From the NCBI RefSeq assembly GCF_002994745.2, contig NC_037092.1, forward strand, positions 80,967,324 through 81,031,323: a stretch of DNA of 64,000 nucleotides, given 5' to 3'. The translations under genes were made by a program, and so were the position numbers. This document shows, one piece after another, positions 1 through 11,462 of the stretch. The stretch is from Rosa chinensis (Eukaryota; Streptophyta; Magnoliopsida; Rosales; Rosaceae). The number at the start of each line of letters is the position of its first letter. The stretch's first letter is position 1. The notes beneath the pieces were generated by a model. The model saw only the letters and a program-made list of their open reading frames with translations. It was not told the DNA's origin and did not search any database.

Positions 1-2
1 AC

Positions 3-1613
3 ACCACAGATGCAACTATCCTACAAAAAAGGGCTGAAGAAGATAAAGTGTTCCAGCTCCTAGCTAGTTTAGGACCTGAGTATGAAGATCTTCGTAGCCA
101 CATACTCATGAGTCCTGAACTACCATCCTTGACCAGCATCTGCTCTACCATTCAGCGTGAAGAAACTAGGAGGAAGGTCATGAATGAAGATTCAACGACA
201 TCTGTATCTGAAACTAGAGCTTTTGCAAGTGATTTCAAGCTAGCTAAGAAGAAACCTTATAGAGGTAAACGTCCTGATCTTCACTGTACTTATTGTGATC
301 ATCCTGGACATCTCAAAGAAAGGTGTTGGATATTGCATCCTGAACTCAAACCCAGATTTGAGAAACCAGTCAGAGATACCAAGTCTTTTCCAAAAAATCA
401 TGGCTACAAGGCAAATCATGTTGCTTCTTCCACTGAGGGATTACTAAACTTTAGTGCAAATCCAGCTGCATTGATAAATGAATTTGCAGCCTACCTCCAA
501 CAGAAGCAAGGAAATGAAAAAAGGTCTGTTCCTGAAGACTCAACAGCTCTACTTGGAAAATTTGCTGGTTTCCTAGCAGACGCAGATGGAATAACTCAGC
601 AGGATATACCAGGTATCTTAAAAGCCTTCTCTACAGCCTTACATGCAAGTAGTATGAATGATTTTTGGATAATAGATTCAGGTGCCACTGATCACATTAC
701 AAACCAAAACTCTAAGCTTCAAAACTTTGAAAAATTGTCAACTCCTTCTCATGTTTCTGTTGCAAATGGTAGAGGTGTGCCAGTTTTAGGAAAAGGGAAA
801 ATAAATATTCTTTCAGAAACCATTAAGTCCACAGCTTTGTATGTACCAACTTTTCCCTTCAAATTAATGTCAGTTGGAAGGATCACCAATTCCCTAAAAT
901 GCCTTGCCATTTTTTATCCTGACAAGGTTGTTTTCCAGGATCTTGCCACCAAGAAGCAGATTGGTGAAGGTTTTTATCTTAATGGACTGTACTACCTCTC
1001 CAAGAATTTTAGAGTTCTCAAAGTGTCCCAAGCTAATCTCAGTGTAGCTCAAGAACATCAACTATGGCATCAGCGTTTGGCCCATCCCTCAGAACACATT
1101 TTGTCTTCTGTATTTCCAAATCTGTGTAAAGAATCCCTTGAATGTGAAATATGCCATCTAGCTAAGTCTACTAGACTTCCTTTTGGTTCATCTGTATCTC
1201 GAGCTAGCAAACCTTTTGAAATTGTACACTCTGACATTTGGGGACCAGCTCCTCTAGATTCTTTTGATGGTTATAAGTACTTTGTTACCTTTGTTGATGA
1301 TTTTTCCCGTGTCACTTGGTTATACCTTCTGAAACTTAAGAGTGATTTAGTGCCAACATTCAAAGATTTTCATAACCTTGTCACAACCATGTTCTCAACT
1401 AAAATCCACACTCTCAGATCAGATAATGGCACCGAATATATGTCCAAAATCATGTCACAATTCCTGAGCACAAATGGCATCTTACACCAGACGAGTTGTG
1501 TAGGAACACCACAACAGAATGGTGTTGCTGAAAGGAAAAATAGGGATCTCCTTGAAAAAACAAGATCAAGGAGTACTCACTGCGGCATATCTCATAAACA
1601 GATTACCAAGTAG
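3..1613 (+). pseudogene. copia A gag-protease-integrase coding region (partial)
   Basis: The reading frame is already open at the left edge, so this is the C-terminal part of gag continuing into pol. Visible in order: the zinc knuckle CTYCDHPGHLKERC, the protease motif WIIDSGATDHIT, the GAG-pre-integrase segment LWHQRLAHPSEH with CEICHLAK, and the integrase core with HSDIWGP, FVDDFSR and RSDNGTEY. The frame ends soon after the AERKNRDLLEKTR motif. Compared with related integrases, about 20 residues are missing between this motif and the AAYLINRLPS segment of the next frame, so the break at about 1575 is a deletion rather than a simple one-base shift. Confidence 0.88.
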
Positions 1614-3451
1614 AGTCCTCAATTTCAAATCACCCCATGAAGTTTTGAAAGGAAGAAAACTTGACATTACACACCTAAAAGTCTTTGGTTGTGTCTGTTA
1701 TGTGCATGTTCAATCTGCTCACAGGGATAAACTAGATCCCAAGGCTGCAAAGTGCATTTGTTTGGGATATTCATCAACTCAGAAAGGATATAAGGTTTTT
1801 GATCCAAACATGAAGAAGATGTATGTATCGAGGGATGTTCGATTTGTTGAAAACATTCCATTTTTCAGTGCTCCTGATTCTTCTTCTCAGGGGGAGTTCT
1901 TTCTTGATTTCCTCTCCTTACCAATTTCTAGACCAATCTTAGACGATAGCAGAACACACCAGTTGGAATTACCAAGAGATGATGTTGCAATACAACAAAT
2001 GAGAACAGATTTCACTGCTCCAAGCATACCAAATACATCATCTGCTCCAGAAATCCACTCTTCTCCTGTTCAAGACAATGGTGACTATCAAAATGATGTT
2101 CTTGATGACCCAGAAGAAGTTAGTCCAGAACCTGGACCAGCTGTTACCATTCCAAGAAGGTATCCTACTCGAACTAGGAGACCTCCACCCAAGCTGCAAG
2201 ACTACAAAGTGTACAACACTAAGTATCCATTGGAGAACTTTGTATCTTACAACAAGATCTCAGAGAGACATGCTGCTTTTCTCTCTAAAATTTCTAGTGC
2301 CTCAGAACCAAAAAGCTACCAAGAAGCCAGTCAACAAAGTGTCTGGATTGCTGCTATGAAAGAAGAACTGAGAGCCTTGGATGAAAATAAAACTTGGAGT
2401 GTGGTTAAACTCCCTGAAGGAAAAAAAGTGGTAGGCAGCAGATGGATCTTCAAAACAAAGTTCAAGTCAAATGGAGAAATTGAAAGACACAAAGCTCGAT
2501 TGGTAGCGAGAGGATTCACGCAGACTTTTGGTGTTGACTATAAGGAGACTTTTGCTCCAGTTGCCAAAATGAACACAGTTCGAGTTCTCCTATCTGTTGC
2601 AGTTAATAATGCTTGGCCATTATATCAAATGGATGTTAAAAATGCTTTTCTTCATGGAGATCTTGAAGAAGAAGTATATATGCAGCTACCTCCAGGTCAT
2701 CCCCAAGAAGGTGATTCTAGTTTGGTGTGTAGACTTCACAAATCCTTATATGGATTAAAACAATCTCCTCGAGCATGGTACTCTAAGCTCAGCTCTATCC
2801 TGGAAGCAAATGGTTTTAAAAGAAGCAGTGCAGACTCTTCTATGTTTGTTCGAAATGGTAGTTCTGGGAGATTAGTGGTGCTTGTCTATGTTGATGATCT
2901 TATCATTACAAGAGAAAATGAGGAAGAGATCAACACTCTTAAGAAATCCTTGCATCATAAATTTGCCATTAAGGATTTGGGAGTGTTGAAGTACTTTCTT
3001 GGTATTGAAATGGCCACATCTTCCAAGGGGCTATTCCTCAATCAAAGAAAGTATTTAATGGATCTTCTGGAAGAAGCTGAGATGATGAACAGCAAACCTT
3101 GTGCTACACCTCTTGAGAGCAAATTGAAACTTAAACTGGAAGGTGACAAACTCAGTAATATAGGTGAGTATCAAAGACTTGTTGGGAAGTTGATCTACCT
3201 CACTATTACAAGACCAGACATTACTTTTGTAGTAAGTTTGGTCAGTCAGTTTATGCATGCACCTACTGAAGCACATCGGCATATTGTCAAAAGGATTCTC
3301 AGATATCTCAAGGGTTCCATTGGAAGGGGAATACTAATGCAGAATAACCAACATACAAAGATAATGGGATACTCTGATGCAGATTGGGCTGGAAATGCCT
3401 GTGATCGGAAGTCCACCACTGGTTATTGTACTTTTGTTGGTGGAAATTTAG
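1576..3451 (+). pseudogene. copia A integrase C-terminus, reverse transcriptase and start of RNase H
   Basis: Resumes at the integrase AAYLINRLPS motif and runs through FGCVCYVHV, the linker, and a full copia-type reverse transcriptase: WIFKTKFKSNGEIERHKARLVARGF, FAPVAKMNTVR, the MDVKNAFLHGDL block and the catalytic YVDD (near 2890). The RNase H begins (YSDADWAGN, then TGYCTFVGGNLV) and is cut at 3451 by the solo LTR, which adds a short run of unrelated residues before a stop. RNase H continues at 6108. Confidence 0.88.
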
Positions 3452-6107
3452 TGACAGGACCCACCCTGAATTTCACCCTGAAACCCGAGGTGGCCCTGTG
3501 GGGCCCACCTTAGAGATAACCCTACCAAAAATTCGGCAGAGTCACCTCTAAAATGGACTACCCAAAAACCTGTAAAACACACTAAACACTTCAAGCAAAC
3601 CAACCTTATACTCCTGGAGCCACCCTGCTCCCAATTACCAACAACTCCACTTTCACAAAACACAAAACTCAAAAATACTAATCCCAAGGTTATGCAGAGC
3701 AATACTACTATACACAGGGATATAACAGAGGAGTAAAGGATCAAGTGATCCTACACTACGGAAGTAGTGACAACTATGCCTCAAATGTCATGTACGCCCG
3801 ACCTCCACTAATTCGCCTGCAAACTGGGCATTAGAAACCGAAAGGCTCAGGGGAAAGTAGACGAAAAATGTTAGCGTGAGTGGACAAAATAAACAATTTA
3901 AAGGAAAAAGGGATTTCATACTTTCCCACATTTATTCTCTTTAATAACCGATGCATGCAACAATTAGAAAAATACATTTAGCTTTAAATCCAAGAATTCC
4001 AAAACGATAAATCGACTAGCCTTGCTAGTCACCACATTTGAAAACTATATCGTAAAACCGAAATCTCATTTCTCAAGAAAATAAAACCAGCCCCGCTGGC
4101 TACAGTGAAAATCGGACTAGCCCCGCTAGTCAAGCAACGATAAAATATGGGGAAGAAGTTTCACCATACTAAAGAAGGGAGCCTCCCAGGCTCGGGTCGG
4201 AGTGTCCCACACTCTGGAGCATCCCATGCTCTGCTCTTACTCGCCCACAAACACATAGTAAGTAGGGAGGAGTTCTAATAGGCTAGCTAGCAATAAATAT
4301 ATATATAACGACCCAGGTATGGTGGGTAAAAACTAATAAAATCCCATAAATCCTTAAGGCTTCCCCATATCCCACGAGTAAAGAAAAACACGGGTACGAT
4401 TCCCAACCGTACCCGGAAATACTCAAAGAGTCGTATAAATTAACAGCGTGTCCCACACGCTAAAGAAATAAGTAGATTGTCAATGAGGCATTCCCAATGC
4501 CAAAAATCGAATAAATAAACAAGAATTTATTCCATCGAAATCCCATTTCGAAAATCTTTCAGAAATCTCAAATCGACGATTATAAAGATAATATAAACAG
4601 TATAAATCTCGAAAATCACATCGAAAATCAATTCGTCGAAAATCAACATCATTTATAAATTCGAATCCGAGCATAACAACTTAATAACCGAAACTCACAA
4701 CCGGTATAAATCATAATTATTCATGAGAATCATTATTTAAAAGCAAATCCATAAGATCATTTGCAATCAACTTTATATGCTCGGAAAATAATATGTTGAT
4801 AAAATAAAACATGCTTTAATAAATAAATGCATGCATCACTTATTTAAAACAAACGTCCACTCACAATGTACGGCTAAGCCTGCCGTCGATCCAAACCCTC
4901 CTCGAGGGAATCCTCCTCACGTCCTGTACAATATAACGTTCGTAACTTTAATTACCGGATGGAAAACTTAATTGGGATAATTAAAACCAACCCTAACATC
5001 AACTTTAATTGCCCAATTTCTCCCAATCTTCTTCAATAATATTATTCCTTTAATGTATGGCTCAAAGGCCAAACCGAGGAAATCCGATGGATGGATTCCT
5101 CGTAATTCGATTAACAATTTCACCATTCTTTGATTAACCATCAAAATTTATATTCAATTCAACTCCAAATCCATTTCCAAGCTACGATTAATAACCTAGA
5201 CGTATAATTGATTAATTACATTTACAACAGGTCAAAATTCCCGGCCAAAACCCTGTCTCACGCGCCACCTACAGTGGCGGTGCGTGGGTTTCACGCGCCG
5301 GTGGCCAACCTCCACCTCCGTCCACCAAATTTCAGATACAACACCTACTCAACACACTGATTCAACTTCATAACTACAACAATTCCAAATAACAACTAGA
5401 AACAGTCGAAATCAATCCAAGAACACAAACCCAGAAAATTTCAAGAACCCTAATTCGATCCGGCCTCTACACTTCAAATCGCGTTACAAGACCATAGGGA
5501 AATGATCAGTGGTAAAAACCAAACCTTCGACGAAGAAATGGGGACCGGAGGTGGCCGAAATCGCCGGGAATCGGCAAAAGTCCCAAACTGCAGCCGGAGT
5601 GGTTTAGGCTTCGATCCGTGGTTTTCCGGCCAAATCGTGGAAAACCAAGGCTGCTGGAGTGCTCGGAGGGAGGAGGCGCTCCTCTGGTGACCGGTGGCAC
5701 GCCCTGTGGTGGCCGGAATCGCCGGAAATCGGAGGGGGGAGGAGGAGGCCGAACCGGAGAAGAGAGAGCTCGGGGGAGAGGAGAGAGAAAGAGCTGGGGT
5801 GGTTTCCGGAAATGGAAACCTACCCGGGTAACTTTCCATTTTTATCAAAAGTTACCATGAACAGTAACTTTACAATTTTGGTCATAACTCTCACATACGA
5901 AGTCCGATTTTTACGTACCACATATGCACGCGCTCGGTTTAACGTCCCCTACAACTTTCATGAAGAACATTTTCTCAAATTTTGACCCGAATAAAAAGTC
6001 AACTTTTAGGGCCACAAAAGTACTAAACCGAAAGTAAACGTGAAAGTAAAGGTCGTTTACCGTCCAAATGACTAGTAAACACGTGGATTTAGGTTCGGGA
6101 CGTTACA
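3452..6107. mobile_element. solo LTR 1 (2656 bp) inserted in copia A
   Basis: Begins TGACAGGACC and ends GGGACGTTACA (TG...CA). It is flanked by a perfect 5-bp duplication, tttag, at 3447-3451 and 6108-6112. Removing the LTR and one copy rejoins the RNase H frame of copia A exactly. No internal domain, primer site or second LTR is present, so it is the product of LTR-LTR recombination. The length and the 3' segment suggest a Ty3/gypsy (chromovirus-type) LTR; that is inference. The short open frames around 5500-5985 lie in its GC-rich 3' half and look incidental. Confidence 0.9.
4014..4551. repeat. cluster of short hairpins with shared loop
   Basis: Within solo LTR 1 there are repeated short perfect inverted repeats. 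Six have stems of 5-6 bp around the identical loop TCCCA, at 4179-4193, 4200-4214, 4217-4231, 4445-4461, 4487-4501 and 4535-4551. A seventh, imperfect one with the same loop is at 4392-4414. The stems all differ. Similar hairpins with CTT or CCC loops lie at 4014-4030, 4087-4099 and 4115-4131. Function unknown. Confidence 0.85.
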
Positions 6108-6501
6108 TTTAGTGTCTTGGAAGAGCAAGAAACAGACGGTAATTGCTCGATCGAGTGCTGAAGCTGAATATAGGGCGATGGCCTCTACTGCGTGTGAGTT
6201 GATATGGTTGAAATATCTCCTATCTGATTTAGGAATCAACCATGATCAACCTATTCCTATGTTTTGTGACAATCAAGCAGCAATGCACATTGCTGCCAAT
6301 CCAGTGTTTCATGAACGCACCAAGCATATAGAAGTAGATTGCCACTATGTTAGATCTCAAGTCCAGAACAAGGTGCTTGAAACTGTCTACACTCGAAGCC
6401 ATGATCAACTTGCAGATATATTCACAAAATCACTTCCTTCAGCACAGTTTCTCAGTTTGCTTTCCAAGCTTGGATCCATCAATCTTTTGGATCCAGCTTG
6501 A
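6108..6501 (+). pseudogene. copia A RNase H C-terminal part
   Basis: Continues the RNase H after the solo [58 protein letters not shown] and [13 protein letters not shown], ending LLDPA and a stop just before the polypurine tract. These are the canonical copia RNase H motifs, with acidic residues at SSAEAE and FCDN. The frame is intact over this segment. Confidence 0.9.
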
Positions 6502-6508
6502 GGGGGAG

Positions 6509-6777
6509 TATTGGGAATTGTGACCAGTCATGCTTGGTGTTACTTACCACCATACCTTGTGTTAGGTTGAGTGGTGATTAACACCATGCTTAGTTGGTTC
6601 CTACTGTTGATGTAACTAATCTAACAATAGGGAGTGGTTATTAGGGAAAGTATGGTGATAGGTATGGCAGTGTACTTGGAGAAGGTGTATGTCAGTGTGA
6701 TACCTCTCCCTATATATTTGTAACTCTTCTTCTTGGTTCAGATATATACATACAAAAAATCATCTTATCGATTTCTT
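6509..6777 (+). mobile_element. 3' LTR of copia A
   Basis: Follows the polypurine tract directly and starts TATTGGGAATTG, probably TGTTGGG with a G-to-A change. It has a TATA-like box (ctatatattt, about 6710-6720). The end is placed at the start of copia B's LTR; the true 3' end is uncertain because no second LTR of this element is visible. Confidence 0.6.
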
Positions 6778-7015
6778 CAAAAAGCAAGCACGTAATTGGT
6801 GGATGCATGAGTTTGTTAAAACAGTTAGGATTTCCCTTCTTTCGTGCTTAGTCAATAATTCCTAGCTAGTTGTTAGGAGCACGTTGTTTATTTCATTTAG
6901 GGTTTTGACTCTTTCTTGTAAAGGCTGTATTTAAGCCAAGTTATTTCCTTTCAATAATTGAGGATCATTCACCAGAACTTGAGAGTTATTTGTTCTACAG
7001 TTTGATATTCCAACA
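6778..7015 (+). mobile_element. 5' LTR of copia B, first 7 bases missing
   Basis: Matches 11221-11462 almost base for base from the segment aaaagcaagcacg to the terminal ccaaca. Only a few differences are visible (one C/T in the tttatttcattt stretch, an extra T in gtatttaagcc, and agtt versus agtc). The TG start is lost at the junction with copia A's LTR. Confidence 0.85.
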
Positions 7016-7017
7016 AG

Positions 7018-7029
7018 TGGTATCAGAGC
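7018..7029 (+). other. primer binding site of copia B
   Basis: tggtatcagagc lies two bases after the LTR end. It is the standard complement of the initiator tRNA-Met 3' end used by many plant copia elements. Confidence 0.85.
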
Positions 7030-7113
7030 CCCATCACAGGGGCCTGATTGTGAGTGTGTGAGAGAAACAGTGAGTGTGTAAAAGAAAGTTCAGATTTCGG
7101 TTACAATAGAGGA

Positions 7114-7853
7114 ATGGCGGAAAGTAGCAATGGTAGATTTGTGCAGGCTGCTATCCCCAAGTATGATGGCTACTATGATCATTGGGCGAAATTGATGGAG
7201 AACTTTCTTCGCTCCAAAGAATATTGGAGTCTCATAGAGAATGGGATCTTGGTGGTGGAGAATGGAGGAGAACCTACAGAGGCGCAACTCAAATTGATCG
7301 AGGAGCAGAAGTTGAAGGATCTAAAGGTCAAGAACTACCTCTATCAAGCAATAGATCGTGAAATCCTGGAAACAATCCTAAATACAGATACATCTAAACA
7401 GATTTGGGATTCGATGAGGCAAAAATTTCAGGGTTCAACCAGGGTTAAGAGAGCACAGTTGCAAGCTTTGCGCAGAGACTTCGAGGTTCTCCACATGAAG
7501 GAAGGAGAAACTGTCAATGCTTATTTTGCTCGTACTCTGGTCATAGCCAACAAAATGAAGGCTTGTGGTGAGAGTATGCGTGAAAACATCATTACTGAGA
7601 AAATTTTGAGATCAATGGTCTCAAAGTTTGACTACGTGGTGTGCTCTATCGAGGAATCCAACAACCTTGAGACAATGACCCTTGATGAGTTGCAAAGTAG
7701 CCTTCTTGTTCATGAGCAGAGGATGAGGAGTCATGGAGAAGAAGAACAGGTTCTAAAGGTCAGTCATGAAAACAGAGCAGGAAGAGGTAGAGGTGCATAT
7801 AGAGGTGCATTCAGAGGAGGACGAGGAAGAGGAAGGCAAGCTTCAACAAAGCA
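7114..7853 (+). pseudogene. copia B gag
   Basis: Start chosen at ATG 7114 (MAESSNGRF), which begins the usual copia gag opening (PKYDGYYDHWAKLMENFLRSKEYW). The frame is open further upstream but without a gag-like start. The body matches the UBN2/retrotran_gag family (ILETILNTDTSKQIWDSM, KRAQLQALRRDFEVLHM). A Gly-Arg-rich tail precedes the zinc knuckle. The frame stops just before the knuckle, which is read in another frame from 7854, so a one-base indel around 7840-7853 separates gag from pol. Confidence 0.85.
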
Positions 7854-8726
7854 GTAGTTGAGTGCTTTAAGTGCCACAAACTAGGGCATTTTCAATACGA
7901 ATGCCCTAGTTGGGAGAAGGCTGCGAACTATGTTGAATTAGATGAGGAAGAGGAGCTTCTGTTGATGTCCTATGTCGAGATTAATAATGCCAAGAGGGAA
8001 GGAGTTTGGTTCCTTGATTCTGGATGCTCCAACCACATGTCAGGTAATAACCAATGGTTCATAGACTTTGATGATCAATTCAGGCACTCAGTAAAGCTGG
8101 GGAACAATGCACGAATGTCGGTAATGGGAAGAGGAAATATCAGGCTTGAAGTTGAAGGAAGAACTCAAGTAGTGAGTGATGTGTTTTATATACCTGAACT
8201 CAAAAGTAACTTGTTGAGCATAGGTCAGCTTCAAGAGAAGGGGCTTGCGATCTTAATTCAAAATGGAGCATGTAGAATCTTTCATCCTAGAAGAGGGCTC
8301 ATAATGCAGACTCTAATGACAGCCAATAGGATGTTCATCTTGCTTGCTACAGTCGTATCACAACCATCAACATGTTTCCAAGCAACTTCTGAAGATGTTA
8401 CTGACTTATGGCACCGAAGATTCGGTCACTTGAACAACAAAAGCCTCAGAACCTTGCAGTACAAGCAACTTGTCAAGGGATTACCTCAATTCAAATCTGC
8501 AAGCAAAGTGTGCACAGTTTGTAACATGGGAAAACAGCACAGTAAAATCATACCTAAGAAAGGCCAGTGGAGGGCGACGGAGAGACTTCAATTGATCCAT
8601 GCTGATTTATGTGGCCCCATCACTCCTAGCTCAAACAGCAATAAGAGGTACCTCTTGAGTTTTATTGACGATTTTAGTAGGAAAATGTGGATTTATTTCC
8701 TAGCTGAAAAAGTGAAACTTTTGTGA
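7854..8726 (+). pseudogene. copia B zinc knuckle, protease and integrase N-terminal half
   Basis: Reads the zinc knuckle CFKCHKLGHFQYEC, then the protease motif WFLDSGCSNHMSG, the pre-integrase LWHRRFGHLNNKSLR with CTVCNMGKQHSK, and the integrase start HADLCGPITP, FIDDFSRKMW. It stops at 8724-8726. Reading past an A5 run at about 8707-8711 with one base changed gives EKSETFVMFKNFKS and joins the next frame. Confidence 0.87.
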
Positions 8727-9700
8727 TGTTCAAAAACTTCAAGAGTTTTGTTGAAAAGGAGATAGGGAATGGTATATGTTGTTTAAGAACTGACAGGGGA
8801 GGCGAATTTACTTCGCAAGAGTTCAATAGCTTTTTCAATACTCATGGCATAAAGAGACAGCTTACAGCTGCCTACACCCCTCAACAGAACGGGGTCGCTG
8901 AGCGTACGAATCGAACCATCATGAATATGGTTCGATGCTTACTCACAAAGAAACAAATGCCAAAGGTTTTCTGGCTGGAAGCAGTTCGTTGGACGGTGCA
9001 TGTACTGAATAGAAGTCCTACTGTGGCGGTGAAAGACAAGACTTCTGAAGAGAGTTGGAGTGGGGTTACACCTAGCGTGGAACACTTCAGAGTTTTTGGG
9101 TGTATAGGCCACGTACATGTTCCAGATAGCAAGAGATTGAAGTTAGATGACAAAAGCTATAAGTGCGTGCTTCTTGGAATGAGTGACGAATCGAAGGCGT
9201 ACAGACTCTTTGACCCCATTACTAGAAGGGTAATTACAAGTAGAGATGTGGTGTTTGAGGAAAGTGAGAGCTGGAACTGGGGGAGGAGTAATGAAAAGGT
9301 GAAGCTTGATATTCTTGATTGGGGGGAGGATGAAAATGACGAAATCAGTGATTATGATGAGGAAAACGAGAATGGTACAGATGAGGGCCAACAAGGAGAA
9401 GCATCAGGTTCAACTGAAGCATCGAGTTCAACTGACTTGTCTAAAGGAAGTCCATCGAGTGAAACTGAAGGGAGTGCACCAAGTTCACCAGAAGAAAGAA
9501 ATAGAAGAGTACCAATATGGATGCAAGATTATGTCAGTGGTGAAGGGTTGTCTGAGGAGGAAGACTTGCAGAATTTGGCTTTGTTTATGTCACATGAAGA
9601 TCCAACTTGGTATGAGGAGGCTGCTAGAGATGAGAAGTGGAGAAATGCGATGAATTTGGAGATTGCAGCTATAGAAAAAATGAAACATGGGAGTTGGTGA
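8723..9700 (+). pseudogene. copia B integrase C-terminal half and linker
   Basis: Carries the integrase catalytic region (RTDRGGEFTSQEF, TPQQNGVAERTNRTI), the LNRSPT and FRVFGCIGHVHV motifs, and then an acidic Ser/Glu-rich linker that precedes the reverse transcriptase. The end of the frame (AAIEKMKHGSW) versus the expected IEKNETWEL shows a one-base slip in the A6 run around 9675-9681. Confidence 0.87.
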
Positions 9701-11187
9701 ATCTGCCTGTGGGGATGAAGAAAATTGGTGTTAAGTGGGTATATAAGACCAAGTTGAATGAAAGTGGAGAAATTGATAAATACAAAGCGTGCTTGGTGGC
9801 GAAAGGCTACGCACAAAAGCACGGAGTTGATTACAACGAAGTATTTGCACCAGTAGCACGTTGGGATATGATACGTATGATTTTGGCCTTGGCTGCACAA
9901 AAGGGTTGGCTTGTGTTTCAGTTGGACGTGAAGAGTGCATTCCTTCATGGTGAACTAAAGGAGGCTGTGTATATAGAGCAACCGAAGGGGTACATTAGAG
10001 AAGGTGAGGAGCATAAAGTTTACAAGCTTAGGAAGGCTCTAGATGGGCTAAAACATGCCCCTAGGGCTTGGTACAGCCAAATTGAAGGGTATTTTATCAA
10101 GGAGGGGTTTGAGAGATGCAGCTATGAGCATACACTTTTCGTCAAAACTGAAGATGGAGGCAGGATTCTGATTGTGAGTCTTTATGTGGATGACCTGATT
10201 TTTACAGGAAATGATGTTGGCATGTGTGAGAGGTTCAAGAGCTCCATGAAACTTGAGTTTGACATGACGGACTTGGGAAAAATGAAATACTTCTTAGGAG
10301 TTGAAGTTCAACAAAGCTCTGAAGGCATTCACTTGTGCCAAAAGAAATATGCTCGAGAAGTTCTTGAAAGGTTTGGGATGGGGAGCTGCAATTCAGTGAA
10401 GAACCCCATGGTGCCTGGTACAAAACTAACAAAAGAAGGTGGAGGTGCAGATGTGGATGCAACAGTGTATAAACAATTGGTTGGTAGCCTTATGTATTTG
10501 ACAGCTACTAGACCAGATGTGATGTATGTTGTGTGTCTTATAAGCAGATTTATGGCTAATCCAAAAGAAGCTCACATGCTAGCTGCTAAAAGGATACTCA
10601 GATACTTGAAGGGCACTCTGGAGATGGGAGTGTTTTACAAGAGAGGAGCTGGAGATGTTCTAAGGGCTTACACCGACTGTGACTACAAGAAAAGAGCTGG
10701 AGAAGTTCTAAGAGCTTACACCGACAGCGATTATGCAGGTGATACAGATGATAGAAGAAGTACATCTGGATATGTATTTCTGTTGAGTGAAGGAGCTGTA
10801 GCATGGAGCTCGAAAAAGCAACCATTGGTAACGCTGTCCACAACCGAAGCTGAATATGTTGCAGCTGCTGCTTGTGCATGTCAATGTATATGGATGAAGA
10901 GAATTCTCAACAGACTTGGTCAATCTCAATGTGAGTGCATTAAAGTGTTTTGTGATAATAGTTCTTCCATTAAGTTATCGAAGAATCCAGTATTGCATGG
11001 AAGAACAAAGCATATAGATGTGAGGTTTCACTTCTTGCGTGACCTCACAAAAGAGGGTGTTGTAGAATTAGTACACTGTGGCACAGATGAGCAGATTGCA
11101 GATATAATGACCAAGCCATTGAAGCTGGAGACTTTTGTGAAGCTTTGTCAGTTACTTGGTGTTCGAAAGATGGAAGGTGTAAACTGA
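9681..11187 (+). pseudogene. copia B reverse transcriptase and RNase H
   Basis: Reverse transcriptase motifs run in order: KWVYKTKLNESGEIDKYKACLVAKGYAQ, FAPVARWDMIR, QLDVKSAFLHGEL, DGLKHAPRAWY and the catalytic YVDD (near 10186). RNase H follows with SSKKQPLVTLSTTEAEYVAAA, VFCDNSSSIKLSKNPVLHGRTKHIDVRFHF and ADIMTKPLKLETF. The frame is intact to the stop at 11185-11187. Oddity: the RNase H YTDSDYAGD segment is preceded by an imperfect tandem copy (RAYTDCDY then RAYTDSDY), an insertion of about 17 residues. Confidence 0.9.
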
Positions 11188-11220
11188 TGGCTTTCAGCAA
11201 GTTCAGTTTAGGGGAGGAAT

Positions 11221-11462
11221 TGTTAGGAAAAGCAAGCACGTAATTGGTGGATGCATGAGTTTGTTAAAACAGTTAGGATTTCCCTTCTTTCGTGCTTAGT
11301 CAATAATTCCTAGCTAGTTGTTAGGAGCACGTTGTTTATTTTATTTAGGGTTTTGACTCTTTCTTGTAAAGGCTGTATTAAGCCAAGTCATTTCCTTTCA
11401 ATAATTGAGGATCATTCACCAGAACTTGAGAGTTATTTGTTCTACAGTTTGATATTCCAACA
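11221..11462 (+). mobile_element. 3' LTR of copia B
   Basis: Starts TGTTAGGAAAAGC after a purine-rich tract (ttaggggaggaat, 11208-11220) and ends GATATTCCAACA. It is 242 bp and complete, unlike the 5' copy. Confidence 0.9.

Larger units (their letters stand above)
1..6777 (+). mobile_element. Ty1/copia retrotransposon A, 5' end outside the window, interrupted by a solo LTR
   Basis: The domain order gag (zinc knuckle), protease, integrase, reverse transcriptase, RNase H is that of Ty1/copia elements. The element starts before the window, so its 5' LTR and gag start are not seen. It is split by the LTR at 3452-6107; the RNase H resumes in frame once that LTR and one 5-bp duplication are removed. 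A polypurine tract (agggggag) at 6501-6508 leads into a 3' LTR. It looks inactive because of an internal deletion near 1575 and the LTR insertion. Confidence 0.93.
6778..11462 (+). mobile_element. Ty1/copia retrotransposon B (TNT1-like), complete but frameshifted
   Basis: Two nearly identical LTRs (6778-7015 and 11221-11462) enclose a tRNA-Met-type primer site (tggtatcagagc, 7018-7029), gag, protease, integrase, reverse transcriptase and RNase H in copia order. The 5' LTR lacks the first seven bases (tgttagg) seen in the 3' LTR, so the left target duplication cannot be confirmed. The coding region sits in three successive frames; the shifts near 8710 and 9675 are single-base and fall at A runs. 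Confidence 0.93.

Noticed and set aside
5474..5985. Overlapping open frames on both strands in solo LTR 1
   Set aside because: They lie in GC-rich LTR sequence and have low-complexity Pro/Ser or Gly/Arg content without domains.
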